A stretch of DNA of 64,000 nucleotides from Stichopus chloronotus (GCA_021234535.1 CM037837.1:10534636-10598635); one strand, 5' to 3'. Counted from the stretch's first letter, positions 36,601 through 48,158 are shown. Notes: generated by a model from the sequence alone, not told the origin. Program-made: numbers and translations.

Positions 36601-39600
36601 TTACAAACAACTTGTTATCTCAACAAAATTTTGCAAATTGTCGAGTTACATAACTATGCTCAGTTGACATCTCGGAAAAATTTTGCAGATGTCGACTTAG
36701 GGTAAGTCAGTAACTTGACAACAAGCAACTTTTCCAAGATAACAACTTATTTGTAACTCGGTATCTCGACAATTTGCAACAGTTTTCTGTGAAGTTGAGT
36801 TAGCCTAAGTTGTTATATGGACATCTAGCATGTCCCCTTATGTCCTCTATATACTAAACATTGTTTAATTGATTAGAATTTTGCGTCAGATAGTGACTCA
36901 GAAAATGAGGCAGGTGGGATTTGTGATTTAGAAAGTACCGCTACAACAAAGACAAAGGCAATGTATTTGGCATATACTTGCTTCTCAAAGAAGACAACAA
37001 AAGGTGATGAAATATTTTTGTGGTAAATATTTACACAGTGTATTAGTTTTCCACTGTTAAGGTGAAATTTTGCAAAAGAAAAAAAAACATTTTTGAAAAA
37101 TTAATACTGCAGTGGAATGAAAGTTACAATATTTTTTTTTAATTTTAATTCTACAGTGACTGGTTAATAAATATTATGCTTTGCACAATTTCACTTTACT
37201 ATATTAACACATGAAAATATTTCACACCAACATTTGTATGCATTAATCAGACTGATGTTGCTGTATTAATTTCTTTTGTAGTGATCTTTAAATAGTACTT
37301 TCAACCAGCCATCCACTGCACTGTGTAAACCAGTATCAAGTAGAATTGGAATGGATTCACCCTACATAAATGCCTGCTAAAACTGCTGAAAGTAGCCTCA
37401 AATGTTTATCCAAGGACATTAAAATACTCTCAAAATGTTAATTGGTTTCAATTGTTTTTACAGGTAAGCCAAGTTAGGCAATAATGCAAGGAGTACATCA
37501 GATCCACAAAATGGCTAGAAGGGAAGTCAGATGTTAATAAAGGTAACCATTCTTGAAATTTTAGGGACAAAACACACAAGTAAGAACTTTAAGGTCTAAG
37601 TGTCAATCCCTCAATTTAATATCAATCAATCTTTGACTGCAAAATGGTCAATATTTTAAATACCAACCATGGTTTCTGAAGATGTAGCTCCTGTTCCCTC
37701 GAATCCAGTTCATGTTGTCAAATCCTATCAAAGTTGTGTCAATCCTCACATTTGGCCCACTCTTGTAAACTTTATAGGTATCGTGCGGACATAGTCTAGA
37801 CATCAGTGGAACTGTGAAGCACATGAGAAGAATAAAAAAAAAAAATACCAAAGAAATTGGTTTCATCTATCACACAATATATATCAATGTAAAAGGACAT
37901 TCTAAGTTATTTTAACTTATAGGATAAAGGTTGGGTAATATCAAATATTGCAATGGACAACAGATGGAAACAGGTGTTTATAATGTGTTTTTAAATTTTA
38001 AAGTGATTGCAAAAGTATTGAGAAACTGGAACCGCATTTGCCTGTGAATATGCAGAATTGGAATGTGCAGTAGGCAAGTCCTGGTTGCTGGGAGTAAACC
38101 AGTCTTTGTGGATCTACTCCTCAAAGTGGGAGCCTTTTTTGGGGGAAGAGTGCCGTTTCCTGTTGGCCCGCTTACCCAATCCAACGTTTTGATATCACGC
38201 TGGATGAAACAAAAATTCCATTGGATCTCTTTCATAGCATTGTAAAACTGCTGACGCTTATCGTTACTATATATGTCCGCACAAGATTGTACTGCTCTGA
38301 GTTATAGAGAGTACTCTAGCGCTGCTGTATATTTGTCAAAACTGGCTTTCTGTTTCATGACTGAAATGAAATATGAGAGCAGTACATGATTCTGTGCAAG
38401 GACGGCATGCTGCACCCACTAAAAAGCAGTGAAGCAGTACACAATTCTGTGACAAAATGGCACAACGGCGCCGTATTGCACACCAATTTGGAAACAACGA
38501 CTGATACTCCAGGTTTATCACCACATTGGAAAAGGGCCGAACCCTATTTCATGGAGTCTTCTGGAAATTTATCCGCAGGGCTCTCTCATCACTTTTAACT
38601 CAAGTTTCAAGTTTATTTTCTGCTTTCCACACACAGTTTAGTACATAATAATTAAAAAATATCATATATGCAAGTACAAAGAATATATATCAATATATAT
38701 ATATATATACCAAATAAACAGTACAGAAGATGGAAGCAGAGGAACCAGAAATAAGTTAAACCTTTTCTGGTCTGGTCCCTTAAAAACAAACAGGAACAAA
38801 AACAATAATCAGACAAAGTGTTCAGGAAGAAAGAACTCCTTAAATGGTTCTTGTAGTTGAAACATTTGCTTTTCCTCAGTAGATTTTGGTTTGAAGACAG
38901 CCATAGCTCCCACTTACTGCTTTTGTTAAAAGGTGAAGCGTGCATGTTTGTATGAACTAAGTTATTTTACGCGCAGGATAGCCGTTATGAGCCTTACTGT
39001 AAAAGGCTCAACAAAAAAAATTTGCCATTCGATTGATAATGAGAAGGTTTTAGTGTGTTGCATTACATTAACTTCATTCTATGAAACAAAATGACAGTAA
39101 CTACTCTGAAAAGTAATGAAATTAGCATAATAACAGTAAAAAGACATATTAACTCATGCTTAAAATATGACACAATTTATTATAAAGAGACCAATTCTAC
39201 GTAATGAATATGCAGCTGTACATGTCTCAATAATGTATCAAAAACATGCTCCTTGATGTGTACCTAGAATAACAGCATTCAGTGAAACGAAGCACTGTAT
39301 TTGCGAATAAACTACAAACTGATCCCCTTATTACAGTGTCGGCCATCAGCTGTTTTGGCCAATTGAATATTTATTACTAGTTTACTTTCCATTTGCTGGT
39401 TCAGAGAAGTGCACAGTTAAGTGAAATGAATACTGTCAACTACTACATTATCATACATTACACTTTTTGTCATCATGCTATAATAATTTGAAGTCATACA
39501 GCTAAATTTATCCTCTGAAACCTACTTATTTTCTAAAAGTGTCTGAATGGTGGTACATTAAAAAGACACACCTTTTGGACATGAAATTCTGATGTTTTTA

Positions 39601-42600
39601 CTTATTGCATATATCATGCAATCACTGTCAGGCGTTCCATAACAACTCACCCCAACTAGTAAATTCCCACTTCATTTCGACGTAAAAATCTGGTGCCTGA
39701 AAAAAGAATGCGAAAAAAAAAATCATATAAAGTGACAACTACTGTAACTCCCGAATTGCTTTGTTCAGATGAGGCAACAGTAATGGCGTTGGTTTATTGC
39801 GACCTTGGCATAGTATTTTAAAATCAATACATACTTGTTTAAAAGGTGTATGCCTCCACAACAAGCAGGTAGAAATGGCGACAGCAGCACATTAAAATGA
39901 TACTATCAACAGGAATGTTGGCTCCAATAATCAAACATTCTTCACATTTATGATTCTTGTTAGAGAATGCCAGGTAGATGGTGTGTGAGAAAGACTTCGC
40001 ACTGTACACTTTGTACGGCACTCCTCTGAAGGAATGTTGCTCCAGTGGCGGTGCACATACCACTTGTGGAGGGTAACATGGATTGGAGTGGCATGTAAAA
40101 TATTATTTGAAGAAAATTAAAAAAAAAAAAAAAGACAAAGTGAAACAGGACATGTACATGTTGATAAGAATTACTCTGCCTCAAAATTAGGAAAATGAAT
40201 CTACCAACAAGCCAAATAATAATTTATTTGATGTACTGCAAAAAAAAAAAAAAAAATTAAAGTCAATTGAAAAATTTTGTGGCAAAATTTAGCTTAGAAG
40301 AAGCGAACAAAAAGTTGCATCATTTTACTTCTCGCCAACTTCTGACACAAAAAACATGCTAGGGGTACAAGGGTAGGAGGACACCCTGTTATACCCCTCA
40401 TCCATGATGGCAATCACTGGCACATCACATGAACAGAATTATGCTGATTTTACCTGATGTAAGTGAGGAAGGATGTTTTAAATGAACCACAAACATATAG
40501 TTCATCTTGAGACCGTGTGACCTACTGTAACAGCCATAGGTTTGACAAGACTTCTTTAGGACAACACCCAACATTACATTCAAAGTTTTATTTCTGTTTC
40601 CTTTCTGCTCAGATCTTCTGACAGGAATATCCACTCTAAAGTCCTGTAATCTTGGCAGGAAGCAAACTTATGACTCATTTCCAGGAACTCTGCTCTGATT
40701 CACTGAAAGTGTATAAATATTCTTTTGATCAACTACCTATCCTTATCAGGGGAATAATTGTTCTGGTATCTCACCTCATTTTGCTACCAAAAAATGGGCA
40801 AATTGCTATGCAAATAAAACAGAAGTTTTTGTACATACAACATGCGGTCTTTCACTGATTTTGGAGCAAAAATACCAAGAAACCTGAAAACTGCTATGCA
40901 AATTTTGACCACTAAGTTACTCCCTGTTTATCTACGGTAAGGTACTTCAGTCTACACTGAAATAATCTGGTTTGATCTTCAAGACTATCTTGTTATAAAT
41001 GAACTGTGCAGTGATGTACCTCTACATTTATCCCCCACCAGTCACTGCCAGCCTATTATCTATGACTTAAGTGGTCCTGACACACTTATTCCTTAAGCAT
41101 TTTGTACATCATAGGGATTAAAACATCACTTCGGTAGACTACCTTACAGTTTCATTACAAGAAAACACACAATGGTATGACCACTTGCAGTACCAGCAAT
41201 GGCTTAGTAAATTAGAATATACTGTAAGCTTTACCAGGTGGAACCAAAAACAAGCATCTTGTAAAGGCTTTCTTAACAATATGTTCACAATAATACATTT
41301 TTGTTAGATGGAACAGTATCTATTCAAATACTATATTTCAGATGAAGACAGGATTACTGAACCGACTTCACAGAGCAAAAATTAAGTAAAAACACTTTTG
41401 GGGAACAACTTAGCAATCTGGTACTGTACAGTCGGTTCAGAAGATGGCATTTACCTGTCGGAGTTTCTCCAGAAGCTCTGGAATGCCACCGATCCTGGAT
41501 GCTGCTCTCTGAAAGTCTCGATGTTGCAGGACAAGCTGCACAAGTTCTGGATCACCGGTGCTAATGGCTTCTTGAACAACTAGGCAAAAAAAACACATTA
41601 AAATCTTACTTTCTCTCCTATGAAGTAGAATGTCAGACATTTTCGGTAGTCCACCAAGATAACTTCCCTCTTGTATCTTCACCTGAATTGGTTCATACCA
41701 GTATTATCTGACTGAATCAGTACAAAGCAAACAACTGTAGGTGGTACAAAACCATGCTCTTGACCATGCTTACAGGAAGATGTAAAAGTCTGTTTTTACT
41801 GGTCTCAAAGTCATCATTTTGACAGAATTGCCTCTCAAGCAAGAACAGACCTGGCATGCCCTGCTTGCTGCATCCACATACAAATCTCACCTCCAAACTG
41901 TTTCAATAGTTACACAAATCTGATCTAGGACAAATCACTTAAGAAATGCTTTTCATTTTACACAGATGATTAAGCAAGGACCAAGCATGTAGACTAACCA
42001 TCAAGCCACAAATCTGCGTCATCAAAAGTAGATACTGTACTGTGAATGATTGACTGTATAGATGCAGAAAAAAATCTTTGATGTCCACCATGCACAATTT
42101 GAGATTGGTCAGTAAAAGCAGATCATGAATTTCAGGACACATAAGCAACATGAAAGAATTACTGTATGTTAGACGACATAAAATTAACCAGGTTGGACAT
42201 TTACAGTGTGACAACCGTAAAACTTTACTTAGACTTTACTTACTTTACTTAAAGCTTTGAAATTGTACAACTTTTACAGAGGAAAATCTTGACTTCACCC
42301 CCTTTTTTACTTACTTTGTTAATGGGATCAAAATTTGAAAACCTTTTACTAGAAATCTGATATACAGTGGGCTTCAACCTGACTTAAAGACTGTCAAGAT
42401 GGCACAGCCCAAATCTACAACAGGTAATAGTCTCTTGAATCACAATGAGGGGACATTTTACTTACATCAAGCACACATACTGAACAAATTTTCTTCACCC
42501 ATGCTTTTTGTTTTTGCAGGGGGGAATCTATGCCCCAAAACAATTAGTCCCCCCAAATAGCAAATGCCCCACAAAAAGTTCTTGCACCCTTCAATAGCAC

Positions 42601-45600
42601 CTGTCAGAGAAAACATAGAATTTGGAAATATGCAAGTGAAGTGGTGTCAATCATGTATGCTCTTCATACATATCTGCAACTTCCATTCCAACGTACCATT
42701 CCAACCTGACTTGTTCTCTATATTTACATCAGCATCATACTCGAGAAGGACTTTGACACTCTCTAAGTGACCCAAAGTAACCGCAAGATGAAGTGGTGTC
42801 CTCCCTCTGGGTCCAATTTCATTCACATTGTGCTGTTTTGGAAGTAAAAAAAAGATTTTAAATCTTTAAATTTCTGACTCAACTATATACAACATTCAAA
42901 TTGAATTCAGATTCAAAATTGATAATTTCACAGCACATATTAGTGGGCCACAGTATAGAGTGTACATACATATTGCACAAGTGATATACAATATGTTCCT
43001 TTGCAACTCACATGTAAGATGCACTTGGAATCAACATTACAAGAACAATTAAGCCGACTTTTACTGATTAATCACTTTGTTTAAAACATTGTGAACAAGA
43101 AACAAAGTTATTTTGAATTATCAAAATACATAATTCTTGACAATATTGTTGTTCAAAATAATTTGCCAAGCAATGTAGTCCCCCTCTTCAAACCATAATT
43201 GTCAACAGCAAGTTAAGGGAGATAAGGTACTGTAGTTGTCAGACTGGGTCCACATTTTTGGCTGTTTAGACCTCCAATTCCTACAGCTTCATGACTTTTT
43301 TTAAAACATATTTCGATGAAGTAGACAAAGAAAATTATGTGCTCCATAACTTTGCATGTACATTATATAATGCTTGCATTATAATTTTGCCCCTTTCTAT
43401 GGTTATCATTTTTCATAGTAATTAATGCCAATGACACAATTTTATGACACAAAACTGTGAGGTTACTGGTTGCTATGGGGAGCTGCTAAAAAGACAAAAT
43501 ACAGTACAGTACAGTATCTCTGACTACCAATGCATGCCAGGTGTATATACCTGTAGTCCCGTACTGTAAAATGGCAAAATGAGAAACCTATATATGCTAA
43601 AAGAATAACAAAACTCAGAACTCTTGACCGTCAAATACTACTGTATGGATACATGAAAGATGTGCTGCAATGAGAATTTCAATGCATACCCAAAAGAATG
43701 TCAGTAACAAGTCATACTGTAGAAGGCTACAAGGTAAATTACAGTACTCCCTTCATAATCATTACAATTTGTGGCATAATTATTGTGCTAACATAAAATC
43801 AAGTGCATATCTCATTCAGCCCTTTCTTCTGAGCATTCTTATTTCTACATACAGTACTTTTCATACTGCTCTCTATAGTATCTTGACAATTATAAGTACC
43901 AAAGTTTAATCTATTATGTTCTTTATTTTTCTTTCTTCACCTCGCAGCTTTGACGAACAGTATTGTTTTTTCTACAGTAGTGTACTCCATATGCTGTATG
44001 TACTGAAATCTTGAATTTTTGTTGATACTTTTGCCAGTGGCTTTTACACGAGAACTGAGTTGAACATCTGATTCCACATGTCGTGAACACCATCGTCATA
44101 GTAAAACTTGAAAGTTTTAAAAAAAAAATCCAATCAGAATATTGCATTCTGAGATTGTACTGTAATGCCACAACTTGACCACTTGTCATTGCAAAGTTTC
44201 TCTTTAATAATTTGACAAAATAGTTTTAGTAGTTATAGATGAAGATTCAAATTGCATGAACGTAAAGTGCATGATACACCGCAATCATTCAACACACAAT
44301 TTGTACTCAGTGTATACATTTATGGAAATTGCAGTATATTGTGAAGCAGGTTAAGAAGATGAAAACCTGCAACAGATTATAACTAAGTACTCCCCTAAAA
44401 AAAATGACACAATTTCACCTTACATTGAAAGTCTTTACATGACCATTAAACCAAATTGCAAAAAAGCAAGATGGCACAGACTTCAAACACAAAAGCTAAT
44501 GGTAAGGGTGAAAAGAAGTGGGAGAATATTTCTTGGTGTACATAGTTACTCCTCCTGGCAATTGGAGACAGTAGAATTAGACATCAGGAGTGGTGTTCAG
44601 AAACCTGCTCCAAGGTCTCAGGTGAGTCCAGGGGCAAAGTTATGTTGGAGGTCCAGGGGAGAAGTCCCTAGATTTGAGGGAATAAAGAGTACCGTATATA
44701 CTTGATTGAAACTAAATGATATTTTGTTTTCACAAAACTAAGTTTTATGAATAGCTGGGCTGATCCAGTTAACTGAAATTTACCACAGTGGTACAGTACA
44801 GGATCTTTTTTTTCAAAGGGTGGGGGGGGGGATATTTTAGGTGATATATTTTGATTTCTTTGAGTTGATGCATGTTCCAGTGTAGGATATAAGCGGTTTT
44901 AAATGTAGTTGAATTTGACCCTCTTCTGACCCCATACGCATTTGACCTTTACCAAAAACAACAGGGGCTATCAACTTAACATGATGACGTCACATGCCAA
45001 TTTTAAAATCTGCAGTAAGTGCCTACCTCAAGCTATTGAGGTTGCAGGCGAGGGCAAGGTTTCCATGATTTCATCTCTTCTGACCATACATGACCTTTGA
45101 CCTTTTCAAAAATCAATGGAAAATTGTTATGTGGTATTACACTCATCTCCCCCCACACGTGAAAACCCCACAATGTTAGACTTTCCAGATTTTCACATTT
45201 TTGCCTCCTCAGATCCCGCATATACTTTGACCCCCACCAAAAACAATATTTAGGGATCTTGAACTCAATGTGTCAAAGCTACCATGCCAAAAATTAGGAC
45301 TGCATTAAGTACAGTACCTATCTCAAGGCACCGCTGGTTACGAGCGAAGGCATCTCAAATATACATGAACTACCGCCTGAAGTGACTGCAAACAGTAGGT
45401 TACTTGCCTGCCTTCGTCAAGTAACCAAAAACGGAATCACACATAGATTCTGAAATTCAAATGTGTATAACTAGTAAACTCGTTAGACCAAAATTGCAAC
45501 AAAAAAGAAGACATACTGTACACCCTACACCGACTGTTTTAGTTACCCTTGTTGATGTCACTTCTGGCCATGATTCGAAATTCATACCATTAAGCTTTAC

Positions 45601-47461
45601 AACAAAATCCCCCATAAGTGGCAAAAATAATTCATGTCGCAGTACTGTACCTTTGATCATGACTAAATAATACCACAGCTTGCAAATTTGGCCCTACAGA
45701 AATGAACTCACTTAGTGCTATATTCAGTTTTTCTTATCAAAATTTACCCATTTCCTCATCATATTTAGGTAAAAAGCTAATGCAGAGAGGTGGCTGCTGT
45801 GTCTTGTTTGTGTAAAGTTTGTTTTTGAAACATGACATGTAAGAGGAGTTTCCTCCGCTTGTTGCATCACTGATAATTAAATCATTGAGTCAGAGGACAT
45901 TTGTGTAATATTAACCCAAAGATCCGGCAATACTGAATGGTATTTGGTTCCAGTTCCCAAGCAGACCTCCCTGCTTGTTGTTGTAGACACAGAGGGCATT
46001 GTTCTCATTTTCCTTATGTATTCCTTTGCACAGTGAGCACTTTGCAGATGTAACTTTCCCACGCAGGCCTCCCTGCTTGTGGTCATCGACAGAGATGTCC
46101 TTTGTTCTTCCTTTTCTTATGTATTTCTTCATAAAGTTATCACTGGTCACATGTTGTCATGAACCAGGCAAGAAGCTGGTGATGGCTAGATGAGGAATTC
46201 AGTTCAGTTGAGATTTAGCTTTACTCAGACTAACAAGTTCTGTCCCTGTCACTTTAGCTTTTGCTACTGCAGTGTTAAATTAAATTTAGTTATTCACATG
46301 TAGCCCGGACTATGTACCGTGTATAGTTGTTACAGAATAGAACACCGAGTTATTACCTAGAATCGTCTCAGTTTATTCTTTCGAACTCCGCTCGTTTAAA
46401 TTTATATCTATTGTGAGGCTGAGAAAGTAGCCTTACAACTATAGAGTATTGGTGAACGTGAGAAATAACCTCACGAGGTTAAACCTTGGCGAGAGTCTGC
46501 TTATTGGCTAAAAATTTGTGTTAGTGGTGCAAGGGCTGTGATGTGGAGTGCAATGGGCCTTGCCTGAGCCATGTAACAACATGCACAGTCCTGTTCAAAG
46601 GCCTGCTTGTGGCCCAGATATTGGTAAGGTTGCTGAAAATTAGGGATCGATTTACTGTATCCCCAGCAAGACTTCAGCATTATTACTCAATCCTGCAAAA
46701 AATCTAAAATCTGACTATTTCTTGCCACCACAAAATATTGTTGCAAATGATAAACTTTTACAGCCAAGTTCATCAACATCAGAATCGTCCATCAAACACT
46801 TACACCAACCAGCCTGATAGTGACATATACTACAAAAAGATACAAAATACTGTCCTGAGGAAGACTTGAATGTTTATCAGCTTTTACAGTTGGAATTCAA
46901 CATAGATTTCGAGTGGTTCTGACACTTGAAAAATGCTGAAATTGCTTATCATCTATGGACTAGCATTTATTGATCCTATTTTTCAGTACAGAAGGGGGCT
47001 CTACACAAGCCAGAGATGGCTGTCCGCCCCAGTTCTTACAGTCCCATCGACATCTAATACCTGTGGCCTTCGGTAAATTGGACTGCCTTTTGGATACACA
47101 CTGGGACTTTCCCCGCTGGACCCGACAAGGGGACCCTGACTGCTTTCCAATCTGGCTAAGTTTTAGCATTCAGATTGAATATACAGGCCTATAGTCCTAT
47201 GACATTTGTATCACAAATCACAGTAGATCTACACAAAAAATCATCGGCACTGAGACTACAGTACTTGTACTTTTTGGTAGTCCTAAAAGTAGAATAGGGT
47301 TCAACTTACAACACAGTTACACTGACAGTGTAGGGGCCTAGCCCTACAGTAGGCTATGACAAGTCACTTACTTCACGTTTGATAAGCTCTTTCCTTAGTT
47401 CAGTTATGTCGTTATGCCATACGTGCCAATGCAATGGGAATTCTTCTACAAATTTTCCCAT
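24352..47461 (-). CDS. ANKRD13: Ankyrin repeat domain-containing protein 13 (12 exons, complete)
   Basis: Ubiquitin-binding membrane-traffic protein; vertebrate ANKRD13A/B/D bind Lys63-linked ubiquitin on internalised receptors through C-terminal ubiquitin-interacting motifs. Exons in order of transcription: 47461-47372, 42832-42697, 41579-41455, 39696-39651, 37811-37668, 33213-33030, 31723-31575, 30475-30399, 30132-29841, 27305-26950, 26183-26128, 24619-24352. All phases agree; total 640 codons plus TGA, close to vertebrate paralogues (about 590-630). Residues 1-30 are the family N-terminus ([11 protein letters not shown]). An ankyrin repeat ([21 protein letters not shown]) follows at about 38-60, then the ANKRD13 core ([63 protein letters not shown]) and three clear UIMs plus one degenerate one at the C-terminus. 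Which vertebrate paralogue it corresponds to cannot be decided here; it may be the single pre-duplication gene. Confidence 0.95.
25470..25710 (+). repeat. Dispersed repeat, copy A
   Basis: Shares an extended diverged match, in the same orientation, with 34455-34695: AATGCTTA at 25484 and 34470, GTACTGGCT, TGGTCACAA and CTACTCACTCAT at matching distances. Lies in the last ANKRD13 intron. Confidence 0.7.
26128..26183 (-). CDS. ANKRD13: ANKRD13 exon 11, start of second UIM
   Basis: 56-bp exon; acceptor ttttttcacag; donor GTAATT. Encodes [17 protein letters not shown] 2 (EDEMLERAIQESI) spans the junction with the last exon. Confidence 0.92.
26950..27305 (-). CDS. ANKRD13: ANKRD13 exon 10 with first UIM
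   Basis: Acceptor ctgtccacag; donor GTAAGG. Begins [18 protein letters not shown], passes through an acidic Glu-rich stretch and ends with UIM 1 ([15 protein letters not shown]), which keeps the Ala and Ser that contact ubiquitin Ile44. Confidence 0.94.
27306..29840. other. ANKRD13 intron 9, nothing recognised
   Basis: 2.5-kb AT-rich intron. None of the short open frames in it resembles a known family, and the flanking exon phases join directly. Confidence 0.6.
29841..30132 (-). CDS. ANKRD13: ANKRD13 exon 9
   Basis: Acceptor tattttcag; donor GTTTGT. Encodes [20 protein letters not shown], then [20 protein letters not shown] and LPAGFPIKI, all typical of ANKRD13. Confidence 0.95.
30399..30475 (-). 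CDS. ANKRD13: ANKRD13 exon 8
   Basis: Acceptor ccatgcag; donor GTTAGG. 77 bp coding a variable, acidic linker ([20 protein letters not shown]). Supported mainly by phase and splice sites. Confidence 0.85.
31575..31723 (-). CDS. ANKRD13: ANKRD13 exon 7
   Basis: Acceptor catttgcag; donor GTTTGT. Encodes [20 protein letters not shown], then [17 protein letters not shown], the conserved core of the family. Confidence 0.95.
33030..33213 (-). CDS. ANKRD13: ANKRD13 exon 6
   Basis: Acceptor gaattacag; donor GTAATC. Encodes [19 protein letters not shown] and continues to [11 protein letters not shown]. An acceptor two bases further in would give an immediate stop, so the boundary is fixed by frame. 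Confidence 0.92.
34455..34695 (+). repeat. Dispersed repeat, copy B
   Basis: Second copy of the repeat at 25470-25710, in ANKRD13 intron 5, with matching landmarks in the same order and orientation. The two copies are clearly diverged. Confidence 0.7.
34910..35532 (+). repeat. Mobile-element-like repeat units leading into GATA tail
   Basis: Three or more degenerate units with the shared text TAGAATTTC(A/C)TAAAATGG(A/G)CCA, (G)GGCCCACATG and TTCCTGAACACCCT. The last unit passes through TTTCAGGCAAATCCATGAAAG and directly into the GATA microsatellite. A unique body with a microsatellite tail is a common build for dispersed non-autonomous elements in invertebrates; the class here is not identified. 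Confidence 0.55.
35533..35904. repeat. GATA/GACA tetranucleotide array
   Basis: About 370 bp of GATA units with interspersed AAAA, GACA (densest at about 35640-35675 and 35820-35870) and GGAAG/GGTA variants. The minus-strand frames over it read as Leu/Ser/Tyr repeats and are not genes. Confidence 0.95.
36461..36844. mobile_element. Foldback/MITE-like element with 24-bp inverted ends
   Basis: The left end GACATAAGGTGACATGGGAGATGT (36461-36484) matches the reverse complement of the right end (36821-36844) at 21 of 24 positions. The 336-bp interior repeats a motif like TTGCAAATTGTCGAGTTAC in both orientations, so most of the element could fold on itself. No transposase frame and no clear target-site duplication are visible. 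Located in ANKRD13 intron 5. Confidence 0.65.
37668..37811 (-). CDS. ANKRD13: ANKRD13 exon 5
   Basis: Acceptor gcttcacag; donor GTTGGT, a weaker site. Encodes [19 protein letters not shown], then [20 protein letters not shown], both family hallmarks. Confidence 0.94.
39651..39696 (-). CDS. ANKRD13: ANKRD13 exon 4 (46 bp)
   Basis: Short exon with acceptor cttttttcag and donor GTGAGT. Encodes [15 protein letters not shown], the conserved FYVEMKWEF(T/S)SW signature of ANKRD13 proteins. Confidence 0.95.
41455..41579 (-). CDS. ANKRD13: ANKRD13 exon 3
   Basis: Acceptor tttgcctag; donor GTAAAT. Encodes [20 protein letters not shown], a second ankyrin-like helix pair typical of the family. Confidence 0.93.
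42697..42832 (-). CDS. ANKRD13: ANKRD13 exon 2, ankyrin repeat
   Basis: Acceptor caaaacag; donor GTACGT; 136 bp. Contains a textbook ankyrin repeat, [18 protein letters not shown], followed by [17 protein letters not shown]. Confidence 0.95.
44911..45340 (+). repeat. Repeat cluster with DR1 motif TGACCTTTGACCT
   Basis: Three degenerate units with TTTGACC(T/C) followed by ACCAAAAACAA, near 44939, 45091 and 45228. The middle one carries the exact 13-mer TGACCTTTGACCT at 45091-45103. Same family as 15432-15790 (opposite strand) and 56740-56860. Confidence 0.65.
45961..46145. repeat. 102-bp tandem duplication
   Basis: GCAGACCTCCCTGCTTGT at 45961 recurs as GCAGGCCTCCCTGCTTGT at 46063, with CTTATGTATT following in both copies at similar distance. 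On the minus strand both copies read through as KQGGL-containing peptide, but there is no evidence of a gene. Confidence 0.75.
46298..46470 (+). mobile_element. Possible LTR remnant
   Basis: A stretch starting TGTAGCCCGGACTATG (near 46299) and ending CCTTACA (near 46436) has the TG...CA ends of an LTR. It is followed closely by TTGGTGAACGTGAG, which loosely resembles the tRNA primer-binding region of some LTR retrotransposons. No second LTR and no gag or pol frame recognised. Tentative. Confidence 0.2.
47372..47461 (-). CDS. ANKRD13: ANKRD13 exon 1 (start codon)
   Basis: ATG at 47461, 30 codons, donor GTAAGT. Encodes [18 protein letters not shown] and an amphipathic helix. The start is chosen because this is the family's usual N-terminus. 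Confidence 0.93.
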
Positions 47462-48017
47462 CGTTTACGCAGGGTTACTGGTTTACGTTCGACTTCCCAC
47501 TCCACTACAATGTAGCTGCGGTTAATTTATGTTGTTAGGCTCCTACTCCTGAAACGATAAGAAGACACTGTAACTGTGTTAATGTAACTTGCGAGTTGTG
47601 TAATTCTCTGTTACTTGTTAGCTAGTAAGTAACATAGTTTCTTTGCTTCAGACTGTTTGACGTTTCCAGCATTTCACTCGCTTCTTCAACATGTCGTCAT
47701 TCTCTTTCAGTTTCTAGACTGCAGCTCTGTGTATGAGATAATTAGGCTGTACGGAGACCATTATTACTTCTTTAAATCTTATCTTTTATTTGGTTCGTTC
47801 TGGTCTGGGTTACTTTCATTTCTATCCAAAACAGACCGTCCGTCGAGTCTTCGAGCTAGGTACTGTGCTGCGTGCAACAATTTTACTTCCGGGAGGTTGA
47901 TCAATCGATTATGCAATCACTTCACTTTGACCTCCAGCTCTAACTAACTACTTCGAGTCACTGAGCTACAAAATTGGAAACTTGCTTGTGGCTGCTTAAG
48001 TTGGAACAGAGTCCAAA
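47462..48017. promoter_or_regulatory. Bidirectional promoter interval ANKRD13 / UQCR10
   Basis: 556 bp separate the start codons of two divergently transcribed genes, so both promoters must lie here or overlap the 5' exons. No TATA box at a sensible distance from either start was seen. The clearest motif is the ETS/GABP site listed separately. Confidence 0.75.
47885..47892 (-). promoter_or_regulatory. ETS/GABP (NRF-2) site ACTTCCGG
   Basis: ACTTCCGG on the plus strand is CCGGAAGT on the minus strand, the GABPA consensus. GABP/NRF-2 sites are typical of housekeeping bidirectional promoters and of nuclear genes for respiratory subunits such as UQCR10. It lies 126 bp upstream of the UQCR10 ATG. 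Confidence 0.55.
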
Positions 48018-48158
48018 ATGTCTCTTACTCAGACGGTCTACAACGCTGTTTTCAAGCGAACATCATCTTTCGCTTTAGCAGTTGTCGTTGGTGCTGTGTT
48101 TTTTGAAAGGTGTTTCGACCAGGCAGGAGATGGACTGTTCAATTACATCAATCGAGGG
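48018..48158 (+). CDS. UQCR10: UQCR10 exon 1
   Basis: ATG at 48018, 47 codons, donor GTAAGT at 48159. Includes the transmembrane helix and the GAVFFERCFDQ signature. Confidence 0.95.

Larger units (their letters stand above)
42833..47371. other. ANKRD13 intron 1
   Basis: Largest intron of the gene, 4.5 kb. It contains the DR1-bearing repeat cluster (44911-45340), a 102-bp tandem duplication (45961-46145) and a possible LTR remnant near 46300-46470. No exon recognised. Confidence 0.65.

Noticed and set aside
45911..46150. Minus-strand frame with CSLC and KQGGL repeats as a zinc-knuckle protein
   Set aside because: It is the translation of a 102-bp tandem duplication. No second Cys/His pair at zinc-knuckle spacing and no neighbouring retroelement frame were found.
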